Below are positions 15,234 through 23,822 of a DNA stretch of 64,000 bases, in pieces (the first letter of the stretch is position 1; every line of letters begins with the position of its first letter). Location of the stretch: assembly GCA_049323835.1 (NCBI GenBank), contig JBMOOJ010000099.1:1-64000 (forward strand), in the 5' to 3' direction. The translations under genes were made by a program, and so were the position numbers. The notes below the pieces were generated by a model that was not told the origin of the DNA, did no database searches, and worked only from the letters and a program-made list of their open reading frames with translations. This stretch comes from SG-bin9 sp049323835. GTDB lineage: Bacteria; Pseudomonadota; Alphaproteobacteria; Rhizobiales; Xanthobacteraceae.

Positions 15234-16676
15234 TCACATCGTGTAGGCGCGCTCGGTGTGCTCGGTGATGTCGAGGCCTTCGCGCTCGCTCTCGACCGTG
15301 GTGCGCAGTCCGACGATCACGTCGACCACCTTGAACAGGATCAGCGAACCGATGCCCGACCAGAGGATCGTCACGCCGACGCCCCAGCACTGCGCGATCA
15401 TCTGCGCAACCGTGTCGTACTCGCCGACCTTGCCGATGGTGTAGTCCATCACGCCGGTGCCGCCGAGCGCCGGGTTGGCCAGAATGCCGGTGCCGAGTGC
15501 GCCGATGATGCCGCCGACGCCGTGCACGCCGAACACGTCGAGCGAGTCGTCGTAGCCGAGCGAGTTCTTCACGACCGTACAGAAGAACAGGCAGACCACG
15601 CCGGCAACGAGGCCGAGCACGATCGCACCCATCGGACCGGCGAAGCCGGATGCCGGCGTGACCGCGACGAGACCCGCGACCGCGCCCGAGAGCGCGCCGA
15701 GGACCGAGGGATGGCCCTTGATGATCCATTCGGCGAACATCCAGGCCAGCGCCGCCGCAGCCGTCGCAACGAACGTGTTGGTCATGGCGAGCGCCGCGCC
15801 GCCCGATGCCTCGAGGTTCGAGCCGGCGTTGAAGCCGAACCAGCCGACCCAGAGCAGGGCCGCGCCGATCATGGTCATGGTCAGCGAGTGCGGAGCCATC
15901 AGCTCGCGGCCGTAGCCGGTGCGCTTGCCGATCAGGATGGCGCCGACAAGGCCGGCGATACCGGCATTGATGTGAACCACCGTGCCGCCGGCGAAGTCGA
16001 GCGCGCCCTTCTTGAAGATGAAGCCCGCGTCCGCCATCACCTCGTCGAGCTTGGCCTTGGCGGCGGCCTTGGCTGCTTCGTCACCGGCTGCTGCCAGCGC
16101 CTTTGCGGCATCGGTGATCGCGTCCGGACCGGCCCAGTACCAGACCATGTGCGCGATCGGGAAGTAGATCAGCGTCACCCAGAGCGGCACGAACAGCGCC
16201 AGCGCCGCGAAGCGCATGCGTTCGGCGAACGCGCCGACGATGAGCGCCGGCGTGATCGCCGCGAACGTCATCTGGAAGCAGAAATAGATCATCTCCAGAA
16301 TGTTGACGTCGACCGAGAAGGTCGCGGCCGCCGATTCGGTGGTGATGCCCTGCATGAAGGCCTTCGAGAAGCCGCCGATGAAATCGGAGCCGCCGGTGAA
16401 GGCGAGGCTGTAGCCGTAGAGCGCCCAGATGATGCAGACGATGCTGACGGTGTAGAACACCTGCATCAGCACCGAGAGCATGTTCTTCGAGCGGACAAGG
16501 CCGCCGTAGAACAGCGCGAGGCCGGGAATGGTCATCAGCAACACGAGAATCGCCGAGGTCATGACCCAGGCGTTGTCACCTTTGTTAATCGTCGGTGCCG
16601 CGTAGGCTGCGGTCGAGGTAATCATGCCGACTGCGAGAGCCGCCAATCCCGCGCTGAGGGGACGCTTGAACGTCAT
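15234..16676 (-). CDS. amtB: Ammonium transporter AmtB (first copy)
   Basis: 480 residues from ATG at 16676, preceded by AGGAGA. A signal peptide (cleavage near AYAAP) and about eleven membrane helices form the Amt pore; the signature region DFAGGTVVHINAGIAGLVGA, carrying one pore histidine, and the FGVHGVGGIIGALGTGI helix with another are present. Between about residues 160 and 215 lies an alanine/lysine-rich insert (KALAAAGDEAAKAAAKAKLD) that makes it longer than the second copy. It moves ammonium into the cell and is shut by unmodified GlnK. It follows glnK by 37 nt. Confidence 0.96.
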   Translation of the reverse strand: MTFKRPLSAGLAALAVGMITSTAAYAAPTINKGDNAWVMTSAILVLLMTIPGLALFYGGLVRSKNMLSVLMQVFYTVSIVCIIWALYGYSLAFTGGSDFIGGFSKAFMQGITTESAAATFSVDVNILEMIYFCFQMTFAAITPALIVGAFAERMRFAALALFVPLWVTLIYFPIAHMVWYWAGPDAITDAAKALAAAGDEAAKAAAKAKLDEVMADAGFIFKKGALDFAGGTVVHINAGIAGLVGAILIGKRTGYGRELMAPHSLTMTMIGAALLWVGWFGFNAGSNLEASGGAALAMTNTFVATAAAALAWMFAEWIIKGHPSVLGALSGAVAGLVAVTPASGFAGPMGAIVLGLVAGVVCLFFCTVVKNSLGYDDSLDVFGVHGVGGIIGALGTGILANPALGGTGVMDYTIGKVGEYDTVAQMIAQCWGVGVTILWSGIGSLILFKVVDVIVGLRTTVESEREGLDITEHTERAYTM

Positions 16677-16713
16677 TTGTACTTCTCCTGATTGAATGAA
16701 ACGGGGCGCGGGA

Positions 16714-17052
16714 TCAAAGCGCGGCGGCATCGGCTTCGCCGGTGCGGATGCGCACGGCGTGGTCGAGACCCATGACGAAGATCTTGCCGTCGCCGATCTG
16801 GCCGGTCTTCGCGGCGGCGGTGATGGCTTCGATGGTCTTGTCGACCTGGTCGGAATTGATCGCGACCTCGATCTTGATCTTCGGCAGGAAGCTCACGGCG
16901 TATTCGGCGCCGCGATAGATTTCAGTGTGGCCCTTCTGCCGGCCATAGCCTTTGACTTCGGTGACCGTCAGGCCGTGAACGCCGATGGCGGTCAAGGCAT
17001 CGCGGACCTCTTCGAGCTTGAATGGCTTGATGATGGCCATAACAATTTTCAT
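16714..17052 (-). CDS. glnK: PII signal-transduction protein GlnK (first copy)
   Basis: 112 residues from ATG at 17052 (MKIVMAIIKPF), the standard PII length. The T-loop is complete with uridylylation site Y51 (TEIYRGAEYAVSF), and the C-terminal DGKIFVMGLDHAVRIRTGE nucleotide-binding strand is intact. GlnK senses ATP/ADP and 2-oxoglutarate and blocks AmtB when nitrogen is ample. It is co-transcribed with the amtB copy downstream and has a probable sigma-54 promoter about 105 nt upstream. Confidence 0.97.
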   Translation of the reverse strand: MKIVMAIIKPFKLEEVRDALTAIGVHGLTVTEVKGYGRQKGHTEIYRGAEYAVSFLPKIKIEVAINSDQVDKTIEAITAAAKTGQIGDGKIFVMGLDHAVRIRTGEADAAAL

Positions 17053-17155
17053 GGGTTCCATTCCCCGCTTTGGCCCGCACGGGGCGGGCGTTCTCAACGA
17101 CTGAGGATCACCACGCGGAGATGTTCACGACGCGGGCACAGCCGCTCGCATAGGA

Positions 17156-17171
17156 ATCAAATGCCGTGCCA
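17156..17171 (-). promoter_or_regulatory. Probable sigma-54 (-24/-12) promoter for glnK-amtB copy 1
   Basis: On the minus strand CTGGCACG-GCAT-TTGAT matches the sigma-54 consensus (YTGGCACG-N4-TTGCW) in all but one -12 base (A for C). Spacing GG-N10-GA is correct. It lies about 105 nt before glnK, in the 302-nt gap between the modules. Nitrogen control through NtrC would be expected; I do not see a clear NtrC site pair. Confidence 0.6.
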
Positions 17172-17268
17172 GACGGCCGGAATTTCCTAACGGTTTATGA
17201 ATCCGGGGTTTTTTCCGCCTGCCCGCTCAGGCTGCATTTTGCGCCAAACTGTCGCGCTCAAAGGATGA

Positions 17269-17299
17269 CCAGCTGTGCCCACGAAATGGGCACAGCTGG
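17269..17299. repeat. Perfect 13-bp hairpin between amtB copy 2 and glnK copy 1
   Basis: CCAGCTGTGCCCA-CGAAA-TGGGCACAGCTGG, a perfect stem with a 5-nt loop, 56 nt after the stop of the second amtB. No T-run follows on the minus strand, so it is likely a processing or mRNA-stabilising hairpin, or a rho-assisted end, separating the two modules. Confidence 0.7.
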
Positions 17300-17354
17300 C
17301 AAATCGACATAATCCTGCTCAGCAGGAAGGCAAATGTGGAAGGAGGAAGCCGTT

Positions 17355-18662
17355 CTACTGCAGCGCTTCGCCGTGCTGGGTGATGTCGAGGCCTTCGACT
17401 TCCTGCTGCTGGGAAACCCGCAGCGGTACAATCACGTCGATCAGCTTCAGCAGGACGAAGGTGACGCCGGCAGTCCAGATGAAGGTGACGCCGACGCCAT
17501 AGGCCTGCAGCAGAAGCTGGTTCGGGTTGCCTTCGATCAGGCCGGCCGTGCCGCCGATCGCCGCCACGGCGAAAACGCCGGCGAGCAGCGTGCCGATCAG
17601 GCCGCCGATGCCGTGGATGCCGAAGACGTCGAGGGTGTCGTCGTAGTTCAGGCGCATCTTCAGGCTGGTGCAGGCCCAGAAGCAGACCGCGCCTGCGATC
17701 AGGCCGATGATGATGCCGCCGCCCGGCGACACGAAGCCGGATGCCGGCGTGATGGTGCCGAGGCCGGCGATGGCGCCGGAAATCATGCCGAGCACCGACG
17801 GCTTCCGCCGCGTCATCCATTCGAGCGCCGACCACATCAGCGCACCGGCGCAGGCGGCAAGATGCGTGGCGAGAATCGCCATCACCGCGCGCGAGCTTGC
17901 GGTCAGCGCCGAACCGCCGTTGAAGCCGAACCAGCCGACCCACAAGAGGCCGGTGCCGATCACCGCGAGCGAGAGATCGTAGGGCGCGAGATTTTCCGTG
18001 CCGTAGCCGCGGCGATTGCCGAGCACAAGCGCGCCGACGAGCCCCGCGGTGCCGGCCGACAGATGCACGACGAGGCCGCCGGCGAAATCGATCACACCCG
18101 CTTCAGCAAGGAAGCCGCCGCCCCAGACCCAGTGTGCCAGCGGCACATAGACGAGCGTGAACCAGCCGGCGCAGAACACGATGTAGGCCGAGAAGCGCAT
18201 GCGATCGGCGACCGAGCCGGCGACGAGCGCGACGGTGATCACCGCAAACGTCATCTGGTAGATCGCGAACAATCCTTCCGGAATGTTCTTCGCGGCCGCG
18301 TTGACGCTCTCCATCGTCATGCCGGACAGCATGACGCGATCGAGGGTGCCGATCCATTTGCCCTCACCGACAAACGCGAGGCTGTAGCCGAACACGACCC
18401 ACAGAATCGAGATCAGCGCTACGGCCGCAAGGCTTTGCGCCATGGTTGCCAGTACATTCTTCTTGCGCACCATGCCGGCGTAGAACAGCGCGAGGCCGGG
18501 GATCGTCATCATCAGCACCAGCGCGGTGGCGACGATCATCCAGGCCGTATCGGCGGGATTGATCTTGACCTCATCGGCGGCAAGGCCGATCGACGGTGCG
18601 GCGATCGATATACCGGCAAAGAGCGCGACAGCGAGCGCTGCGCGGCGTGCAAACTTGATCAT
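17355..18662 (-). CDS. amtB: Ammonium transporter AmtB (second copy)
   Basis: 435 residues with ATG at 18662 and GGGGGA upstream. Signal peptide to about residue 28, then the Amt fold with LALFYAGMVRKKNVL, DFAGGLVVHLSAGTAGLVGAL and FGIHGIGGLIGTLLAGV. The C-terminal tail (RVSQQQEVEGLDITQHGEAL) that contacts GlnK is present. It is clearly a paralogue of the copy at 15234, without that copy's alanine-rich insert. It lies 105 nt downstream of its own glnK. Confidence 0.95.
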   Translation of the reverse strand: MIKFARRAALAVALFAGISIAAPSIGLAADEVKINPADTAWMIVATALVLMMTIPGLALFYAGMVRKKNVLATMAQSLAAVALISILWVVFGYSLAFVGEGKWIGTLDRVMLSGMTMESVNAAAKNIPEGLFAIYQMTFAVITVALVAGSVADRMRFSAYIVFCAGWFTLVYVPLAHWVWGGGFLAEAGVIDFAGGLVVHLSAGTAGLVGALVLGNRRGYGTENLAPYDLSLAVIGTGLLWVGWFGFNGGSALTASSRAVMAILATHLAACAGALMWSALEWMTRRKPSVLGMISGAIAGLGTITPASGFVSPGGGIIIGLIAGAVCFWACTSLKMRLNYDDTLDVFGIHGIGGLIGTLLAGVFAVAAIGGTAGLIEGNPNQLLLQAYGVGVTFIWTAGVTFVLLKLIDVIVPLRVSQQQEVEGLDITQHGEALQ

Positions 18663-18767
18663 GATGTCCCCCGGCTCACTCAGCGGCAGTGATGTGATGC
18701 GCCGCGTCTCGAATTCTGTTTCTGCAATTTTGGTTTCCGCGCAGCCCGCCCGGCGTGCGCAACAGGA

Positions 18768-19106
18768 TCACAGCGCGTCGTTGTCGGTTTCGCCGGTGCG
18801 GATGCGCAGCGCGTGGTCGATCGGCGTGACGAAGATCTTGCCATCGCCGATCTGGCCGGTGCGCGCACCGCCGGTAATCGCCGCGATCGTCTTCTCGGTC
18901 ATGGCCGAGTCGACCGCGACCTCGATGCGCAGCTTCGGCAGGAAGTTCACGACATACTCGGCGCCGCGGTAGATTTCGGTGTGGCCCTTCTGGCGGCCGT
19001 ACCCCTTGACCTCGGTCACGGTCATGCCGTGGACGCCGATGGCGGTGAGCGCCTGGCGCACTTCATCGAGCTTGAACGGTTTGATGATCGCAACAACGAG
19101 CTTCAT
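18768..19106 (-). CDS. glnK: PII signal-transduction protein GlnK (second copy)
   Basis: 112 residues, very close to the first copy (KPFKLDEVRQALTAIGVHG; T-loop TEIYRGAEYVVNF with Y51). It leads the four-gene run glnK-amtB-glnK-amtB on the minus strand. Differences are concentrated in the region after the T-loop (RIEVAVDSAMTEKTIAAIT), so the two GlnK proteins may form mixed trimers. No convincing sigma-54 site was found in the 145 nt before it. Confidence 0.96.
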   Translation of the reverse strand: MKLVVAIIKPFKLDEVRQALTAIGVHGMTVTEVKGYGRQKGHTEIYRGAEYVVNFLPKLRIEVAVDSAMTEKTIAAITGGARTGQIGDGKIFVTPIDHALRIRTGETDNDAL

Positions 19107-19251
19107 GGGCTTCTTTCCTGACAGCGTGCGGACTGATCCTCTGCACCAGTCTATGCCGGTTTCAAAGGCGGATGGCCCGGAAAATAACCAGAGGATGTGG
19201 CTGTCGGGAAGGCGTCCCGCATAAATTTGCGGCAGCGGCGGCCGGAAACGA

Positions 19252-20124
19252 TCAGGCCGGTGGTATACGGCGCTCGCGCACCGACCCTTCCTGCGCGACG
19301 GACGAGACCAGCGTGCCGTCCGGCTTGAAGATCAGCCCACGGGTCAGGCCGCGGCCACCCTGGGCGCTCGGCGAATCCTGGCTGTAGAGCAGCCACTCGT
19401 CGGCGCGGAACGGGCGGTGAAACCACATGGCGTGGTCGAGGCTCGCCGGCATCATGCGTTTGTCAAAAAGAGTGCGGCCGTACCGCGCCATCACGGCATC
19501 GAGCAGCGAGAAATCGGACGCATAGGCGAGCGCGCACATGTGCAGCGCCGGATCGTCCGGGAGCTTGGCGGCGGTGCGAATCCAGACGTGGATACGGCCG
19601 TCATCGATCTTCTGGCCGAAGTAGCGGCCGAGCTCGACCGGGCGCAGCTCGATCGGCCGGTCGCTTTCATAGTAGCGGCGGATGAAATCCGGCATCTCGC
19701 GGAACATCGGCTGCTTGGAGATTTCCTCCGCCGTCAGTTTCTCCGGCGGCGGCACGTCCGGCATCATCTCTTGGTGGTTGAACGAGCCTTCTTCCTCCGC
19801 GTGGAAGGAGACCATGATGGAGAAGATCGCGTTGCCGTGCTGGATCGCGGTGACGCGCCGCGTGGCGTAGCTCTTGCCGTCGCGCAGCCGTTCGACCTGA
19901 TAGACGATCGGCACCTGCGGATCGCCCGGCAGGATGAAGTAGCAGTGCAACGAATGCGGCATGCGGCCTTCGACCGTGCGGCAGGCCGCGACCATCGCCT
20001 GGCCGATCACCTGACCGCCGAACACCCGCTGCCAGCTCGTCTTCGGGCTGGTGCCGCGGAAGAGGTTCACCTCGATCTGTTCGATATCGAGAATGGAGAG
20101 CAGATCGATCAGGCTTTTCGACAT
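19252..20124 (-). CDS. tesB: Acyl-CoA thioesterase II
   Basis: 290 residues, usual length for TesB. Double hot-dog fold: RVFGGQVIGQAMVAA and LHCYFILPGDP in the first half, ASDFSLLDA with the catalytic aspartate region and LDHAMWFHRPFRADEWLLY in the second. It hydrolyses medium- and long-chain acyl-CoA to free acid and CoA in the cytoplasm. It is divergent from the FAD hydroxylase gene and ends 145 nt before the second glnK. Confidence 0.95.
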   Translation of the reverse strand: MSKSLIDLLSILDIEQIEVNLFRGTSPKTSWQRVFGGQVIGQAMVAACRTVEGRMPHSLHCYFILPGDPQVPIVYQVERLRDGKSYATRRVTAIQHGNAIFSIMVSFHAEEEGSFNHQEMMPDVPPPEKLTAEEISKQPMFREMPDFIRRYYESDRPIELRPVELGRYFGQKIDDGRIHVWIRTAAKLPDDPALHMCALAYASDFSLLDAVMARYGRTLFDKRMMPASLDHAMWFHRPFRADEWLLYSQDSPSAQGGRGLTRGLIFKPDGTLVSSVAQEGSVRERRIPPA

Positions 20125-20270
20125 GGGGCGTCCGTGCGCAGATATGGCGCAATGTATTGATGCGATGATGGTTTCCGGCTGCGGCCGATTGCTGTTAAAA
20201 CCGGCCCGCCGGAAGGCTGGCGTCTATGTCGCCCGGCGCGAGGTGTGAGGCAAGAGCGGGTTTTGGTTTG

Positions 20271-21491
20271 ATGGCGGGACAACGCGGGATTGTCATATGC
20301 GGAGGCGCTTTCGCCGGGCTCGGGCTCGCGCTGGCGCTGCGGCAGGGCCTTGGCGAGGGGATTCCCGTCATCGTCGCCGATCCGGCGCTGGCGACGCGGC
20401 CGAGCCGCGATCCGCGTGCATCCGCGATCGTCGCCGCCTGCCGCCGCATGTTCGGCGCACTCGGCGTGTGGGATCAGGTCGCCGGGGAGGCGCAGCCGAT
20501 CCTCGACATGGTGGTGACCGACAGCCGCCTCGACGACGCGATGCGCCCGACCTTCCTGACGTTCGAGGGCGACGTCGAACCGGGCGAGCCGTTCGCACAC
20601 ATGGTCGAGAACCGGCAGCTGATCGATGCGCTGGTGGCGCGCGCCGAGGCCGAAGGCGTGACGCTGCGCGCGGAAGCGGTGAAGGGTTATGAATTGAAGG
20701 ACAGCGGCATCGCCGTGGAATTCGCCAACGGCGATATCATCGAGGCCAGCCTTCTCGTGGCCGCCGACGGCGCGCGCTCGAAACTGCGCGAGCGCGCCGG
20801 CATCGCCACGCACGGCTGGGAGTATGATCAGTCCGGCATCGTCGTCACCGTCGGTCACGAGCGCGATCATCAAGGCCGTGCCGAAGAGCATTTCCTGCCC
20901 GCCGGGCCATTCGCGATCCTGCCGTTGAAAGGCAATCGCTCGTCGCTGGTGTGGACCGAGACGCGCAAGGATGCCGAGCGCATCGTCGCGCTGAACGAGA
21001 GCGATTTTCACGCCGAGCTCGAACAGCGCTTCGGCCTGCATCTCGGCGAGGTGAAAGCGCTCGACAAACCGCGCGCGTTTCCGCTCGGCTATTTCGTCGC
21101 GCGCTCATTCATCGCCGAACGCCTGGCGCTGATCGGCGACGCCGCGCATGTGATCCATCCGATTGCCGGGCAGGGCCTCAACATGGGCATCAAGGATGCG
21201 GCCGCGCTGGCGGAGGCGGTGGTCGATGCCGCGCGGCTCGGAATCGATATCGGCCAGGGCGACGTGCTCGACCGCTATCAGCGCTGGCGGCGTTTCGACA
21301 CCATGGCGATGGGTGTTGCGACGAATGCGCTGAACGTGATGTTCTCGAACGACGTGGCGCCGCTGCGCGCGGTGCGCGACATCGGCCTTGGCCTCGTCGA
21401 TCGCCTGCCGCCGCTGAAGAGCGCCTTCATCCGGCAGGCGGCGGGATTAACAGGTGAGGTGCCACGGCTGCTGAAGGGCGAAGCGCTGTAA
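20271..21491 (+). CDS. FAD-dependent monooxygenase of the UbiH/COQ6 family
   Basis: 406 residues from ATG at 20271; an upstream in-frame start at 20226 adds nothing conserved. Rossmann motif GGAFAGLGLALAL at the N-terminus, the DG motif VAADGARSKLRE, and the GD motif ALIGDAAHVIHPIAGQGLNMG that binds the FAD ribityl chain. This family hydroxylates the ring during ubiquinone synthesis; which carbon cannot be read from sequence. DinB follows 21 nt later on the same strand. Confidence 0.9.
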   Translation: MAGQRGIVICGGAFAGLGLALALRQGLGEGIPVIVADPALATRPSRDPRASAIVAACRRMFGALGVWDQVAGEAQPILDMVVTDSRLDDAMRPTFLTFEGDVEPGEPFAHMVENRQLIDALVARAEAEGVTLRAEAVKGYELKDSGIAVEFANGDIIEASLLVAADGARSKLRERAGIATHGWEYDQSGIVVTVGHERDHQGRAEEHFLPAGPFAILPLKGNRSSLVWTETRKDAERIVALNESDFHAELEQRFGLHLGEVKALDKPRAFPLGYFVARSFIAERLALIGDAAHVIHPIAGQGLNMGIKDAAALAEAVVDAARLGIDIGQGDVLDRYQRWRRFDTMAMGVATNALNVMFSNDVAPLRAVRDIGLGLVDRLPPLKSAFIRQAAGLTGEVPRLLKGEAL

Positions 21492-21512
21492 CTCCGGATA
21501 CCGAATCTGATC

Positions 21513-22049
21513 ATGATGCAAAGCCAGTTTCGCCAGCTTGCCGCTTACAATCGTTGGGCCAATGCGCGCCTCTATGCGGCAGCCCTCGCGCTTCCCGATG
21601 AATCCTACCGGCGTGCGGTTGGCGTCTTCTTCGCGAGCCTGCACGGTACGCTCAATCATCTGCTTCTGGCCGATCGTATCTGGCTGAAGCGGCTGACCGG
21701 TGAAGGAGAGCATCCGAACCGGCTCGATGCGATCCTGTTCGAGGATCGCATGGCATTGGCGCGGGCGCGGCAGGCGGAAGACGAGCGCATCATCCGGGTG
21801 GTGGGCGGTTATGACGAGGCGGCGTTCGCGGCATCGATCGCCTATCGCACCACATCTGGGCAATCCCATGAACAGACGCGGGCGGATATCCTGACCCATC
21901 TCTTCAATCACCAGACGCACCATCGCGGTCAGTGCCACGCCTGTCTGTCGATTCTGACAGGCTCCGAGCCGCCGCCGCTCGATCTGCTGCTGTTCCAGCG
22001 CGGAGTGCCGGCTCCCGATCTTGCAGCGCTGATTGCGCAAGAGCCCTAA
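21513..22049 (+). CDS. DinB-family protein
   Basis: 178 residues forming the four-helix DinB/YfiT bundle. Metal ligands are visible: a histidine in SLHGTLNHLLLAD and the pair in HLFNHQTHHRGQ. Members are metal-dependent and often use bacillithiol, mycothiol or glutathione, but no substrate is known for this branch. The stop codon interlocks with that of the convergent caspase gene (CTAA shared by both stops). Confidence 0.88.
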   Translation: MMQSQFRQLAAYNRWANARLYAAALALPDESYRRAVGVFFASLHGTLNHLLLADRIWLKRLTGEGEHPNRLDAILFEDRMALARARQAEDERIIRVVGGYDEAAFAASIAYRTTSGQSHEQTRADILTHLFNHQTHHRGQCHACLSILTGSEPPPLDLLLFQRGVPAPDLAALIAQEP

Positions 22050-23800
22050 CGCGACGCCAGAAACACCTCGCCGAGCAGTGACGAGTTCGACCACGGCACC
22101 TGCTTGTTCCTGGTTGCGGCGACGACTTCGGCGCGGACGCGGGTGAGCATCTGCTGCACTTCCAGCCCCGGCGTCGAGATATGCCGGGCGAGCGCGGCCG
22201 AGAACGGGCTGTTGGCGCCGTCGCCGTCGAGTGCAACCTGACCCGGTGCGGTCGCGAACGCGACCAGCGTACCCGCGCCGATCGTCGCGCCCGCGCCAAG
22301 ACCAGATTGCGCGGCCAGCCCGGAGCGGATCTGCACCGAGCGGCTGGCGACCGTGGTCTGGGTCTGCTGCACGGTCGGGTTATCGCGGCAGGCATCGAGG
22401 ATGACGATGTTGGTGCGCAACTGATCGTCGAGACCGGCCAGAATCGTATCGACGTCACTGACGGAGGCGATCATCGCGTCGCCGCTGTCGAGACGGGCGT
22501 CGGTCGGAACCAGATAGTTCTTGCCGTCGATCTGCATGCCGTGCCCGGCATAGAACATCACCGCCATGCTCGCCGTCGATGCGCGGCGGAGGAAATCGTT
22601 GATCGTGTCCTTCATCTTCTGCGTGGTGAGGTCGAGGCCCTCGCTGACCTCGAAGCCGATACCGCGCAACGCCTTGGCGATCGTCGCGGCGTCATTGGCC
22701 GGGTTGGCAAGCTTGCTTGCGCCGGTGTAGGCGCTGTTGCCGATCACCAGCGCGATGCGCCGCTCCTTGATGGCGGTGGAGGGTGCGGGCGCCGGAACAG
22801 GCGCGGGCCGTGACGCTGCACTCGCTTCCAGAACCTGCAATCGGCTTTGCGCAATGCTTCGGTATCGCTCACCTGTTGTATGGATCGCAATGCCTCCGCC
22901 GACCGGAGCAACATTAGGCCGTTCGAGCGCCAGCTTGTAGTCACGCTTTGCCGCGTTGAGATCGCCGCGCGATTCGTTGGCGAGGCCGCGTCCGGCATAG
23001 GCCCCGAGAAAATTTGGATCGAGCGCGATTGCCTTGTCGAACTCGGCGATGGCGCGATCGAATTCGGCGCGCGCGCGCCAGATCGGGCCGCGCCCGGCAA
23101 ATGGTGGTGCGAGCGCCGGGTTCATTCGTGTGGCCTGATCGAAATCCGCGAGCGCGCGGTCGAAATCGCCCATTTCGCGATAGAGGCCGCCGCGGGCGCT
23201 GTAGAAGACGGACTCCTTCGGCTTCAGCTTGATGGCCTGATTCTGGTCGGCCATTGCGCGGGCATAGTCGGCTTTTCCCTGCCAGCTAATCCCGCGGTTG
23301 GAGAAGAGGCTGGCCTGTTTTGGATCAAGCTTGAGGGCTTGATCGAAATCCGCGATGGCCTGATCGAAATGTCCCGACAGATGCAGAATGAATCCGCGCG
23401 TGTTGTAGGAGGTAATGGCTTTCGGGCCAAGACGAACGGCATCATCTGCGTCACGTCTGGCTCGCTCAAGATCATTTTTGCGCAACCAGATATGCGCCCT
23501 AAGTTCAAAGGCGGCGTCCGATGAGGGTGCTGCACGAATGACCGCGTCGGCATCCTTCAGGGCATCCTCGAGGTCGCCCTGTTTCATGTAAGCAGCCGCC
23601 CGCCGCGACAGCGCAGCAGGCAGATCTTTCGCGCTCACCTTCTTGGAGCGCAGCAAATTGCCGCACGACTGGATTGTCTCGCGAGGTGCGCTTTTATCGC
23701 TGTAGCAGACTTTCGAATCGTCAGCCCTCGCGGGCGATCCGAGCGTTGTCGTGAGTGTGAGAAGGGCTACCGCAATCGGCAAACGCATCGCGTGGGGCAT
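22046..23800 (-). CDS. Caspase-domain protein with TPR repeats, secreted
   Basis: 584 residues from ATG at 23800. Signal peptide about 1-26 (LPIAVALLTLTTTLGSPARA), then about seven tetratricopeptide repeats to residue 320 (for example AIADFDQALKLDPKQASLFSNRG in pieces), then a caspase p20-like domain from about residue 343 (RRIALVIGNSAYTGA). The catalytic dyad is intact: H420 in YAGHGM and C471 in LDACRDNP. It is thus a probable clan CD cysteine peptidase in the periplasm, cutting after basic residues if like other bacterial orthocaspases. It lies 22 nt downstream of a GST gene on the same strand. The target is unknown. Confidence 0.9.
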   Translation of the reverse strand: MPHAMRLPIAVALLTLTTTLGSPARADDSKVCYSDKSAPRETIQSCGNLLRSKKVSAKDLPAALSRRAAAYMKQGDLEDALKDADAVIRAAPSSDAAFELRAHIWLRKNDLERARRDADDAVRLGPKAITSYNTRGFILHLSGHFDQAIADFDQALKLDPKQASLFSNRGISWQGKADYARAMADQNQAIKLKPKESVFYSARGGLYREMGDFDRALADFDQATRMNPALAPPFAGRGPIWRARAEFDRAIAEFDKAIALDPNFLGAYAGRGLANESRGDLNAAKRDYKLALERPNVAPVGGGIAIHTTGERYRSIAQSRLQVLEASAASRPAPVPAPAPSTAIKERRIALVIGNSAYTGASKLANPANDAATIAKALRGIGFEVSEGLDLTTQKMKDTINDFLRRASTASMAVMFYAGHGMQIDGKNYLVPTDARLDSGDAMIASVSDVDTILAGLDDQLRTNIVILDACRDNPTVQQTQTTVASRSVQIRSGLAAQSGLGAGATIGAGTLVAFATAPGQVALDGDGANSPFSAALARHISTPGLEVQQMLTRVRAEVVAATRNKQVPWSNSSLLGEVFLASR

Positions 23801-23822
23801 GATTGCCTGCCGCTGAATGAGC

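Noticed and set aside
19107..19251. Sigma-54-like element before the upstream glnK (CCGGCAT...TGGTGCA on the minus strand)
   Set aside because: The GG-to-GC spacing is 11 nt, not 10, and sigma-54 promoters tolerate no such change.
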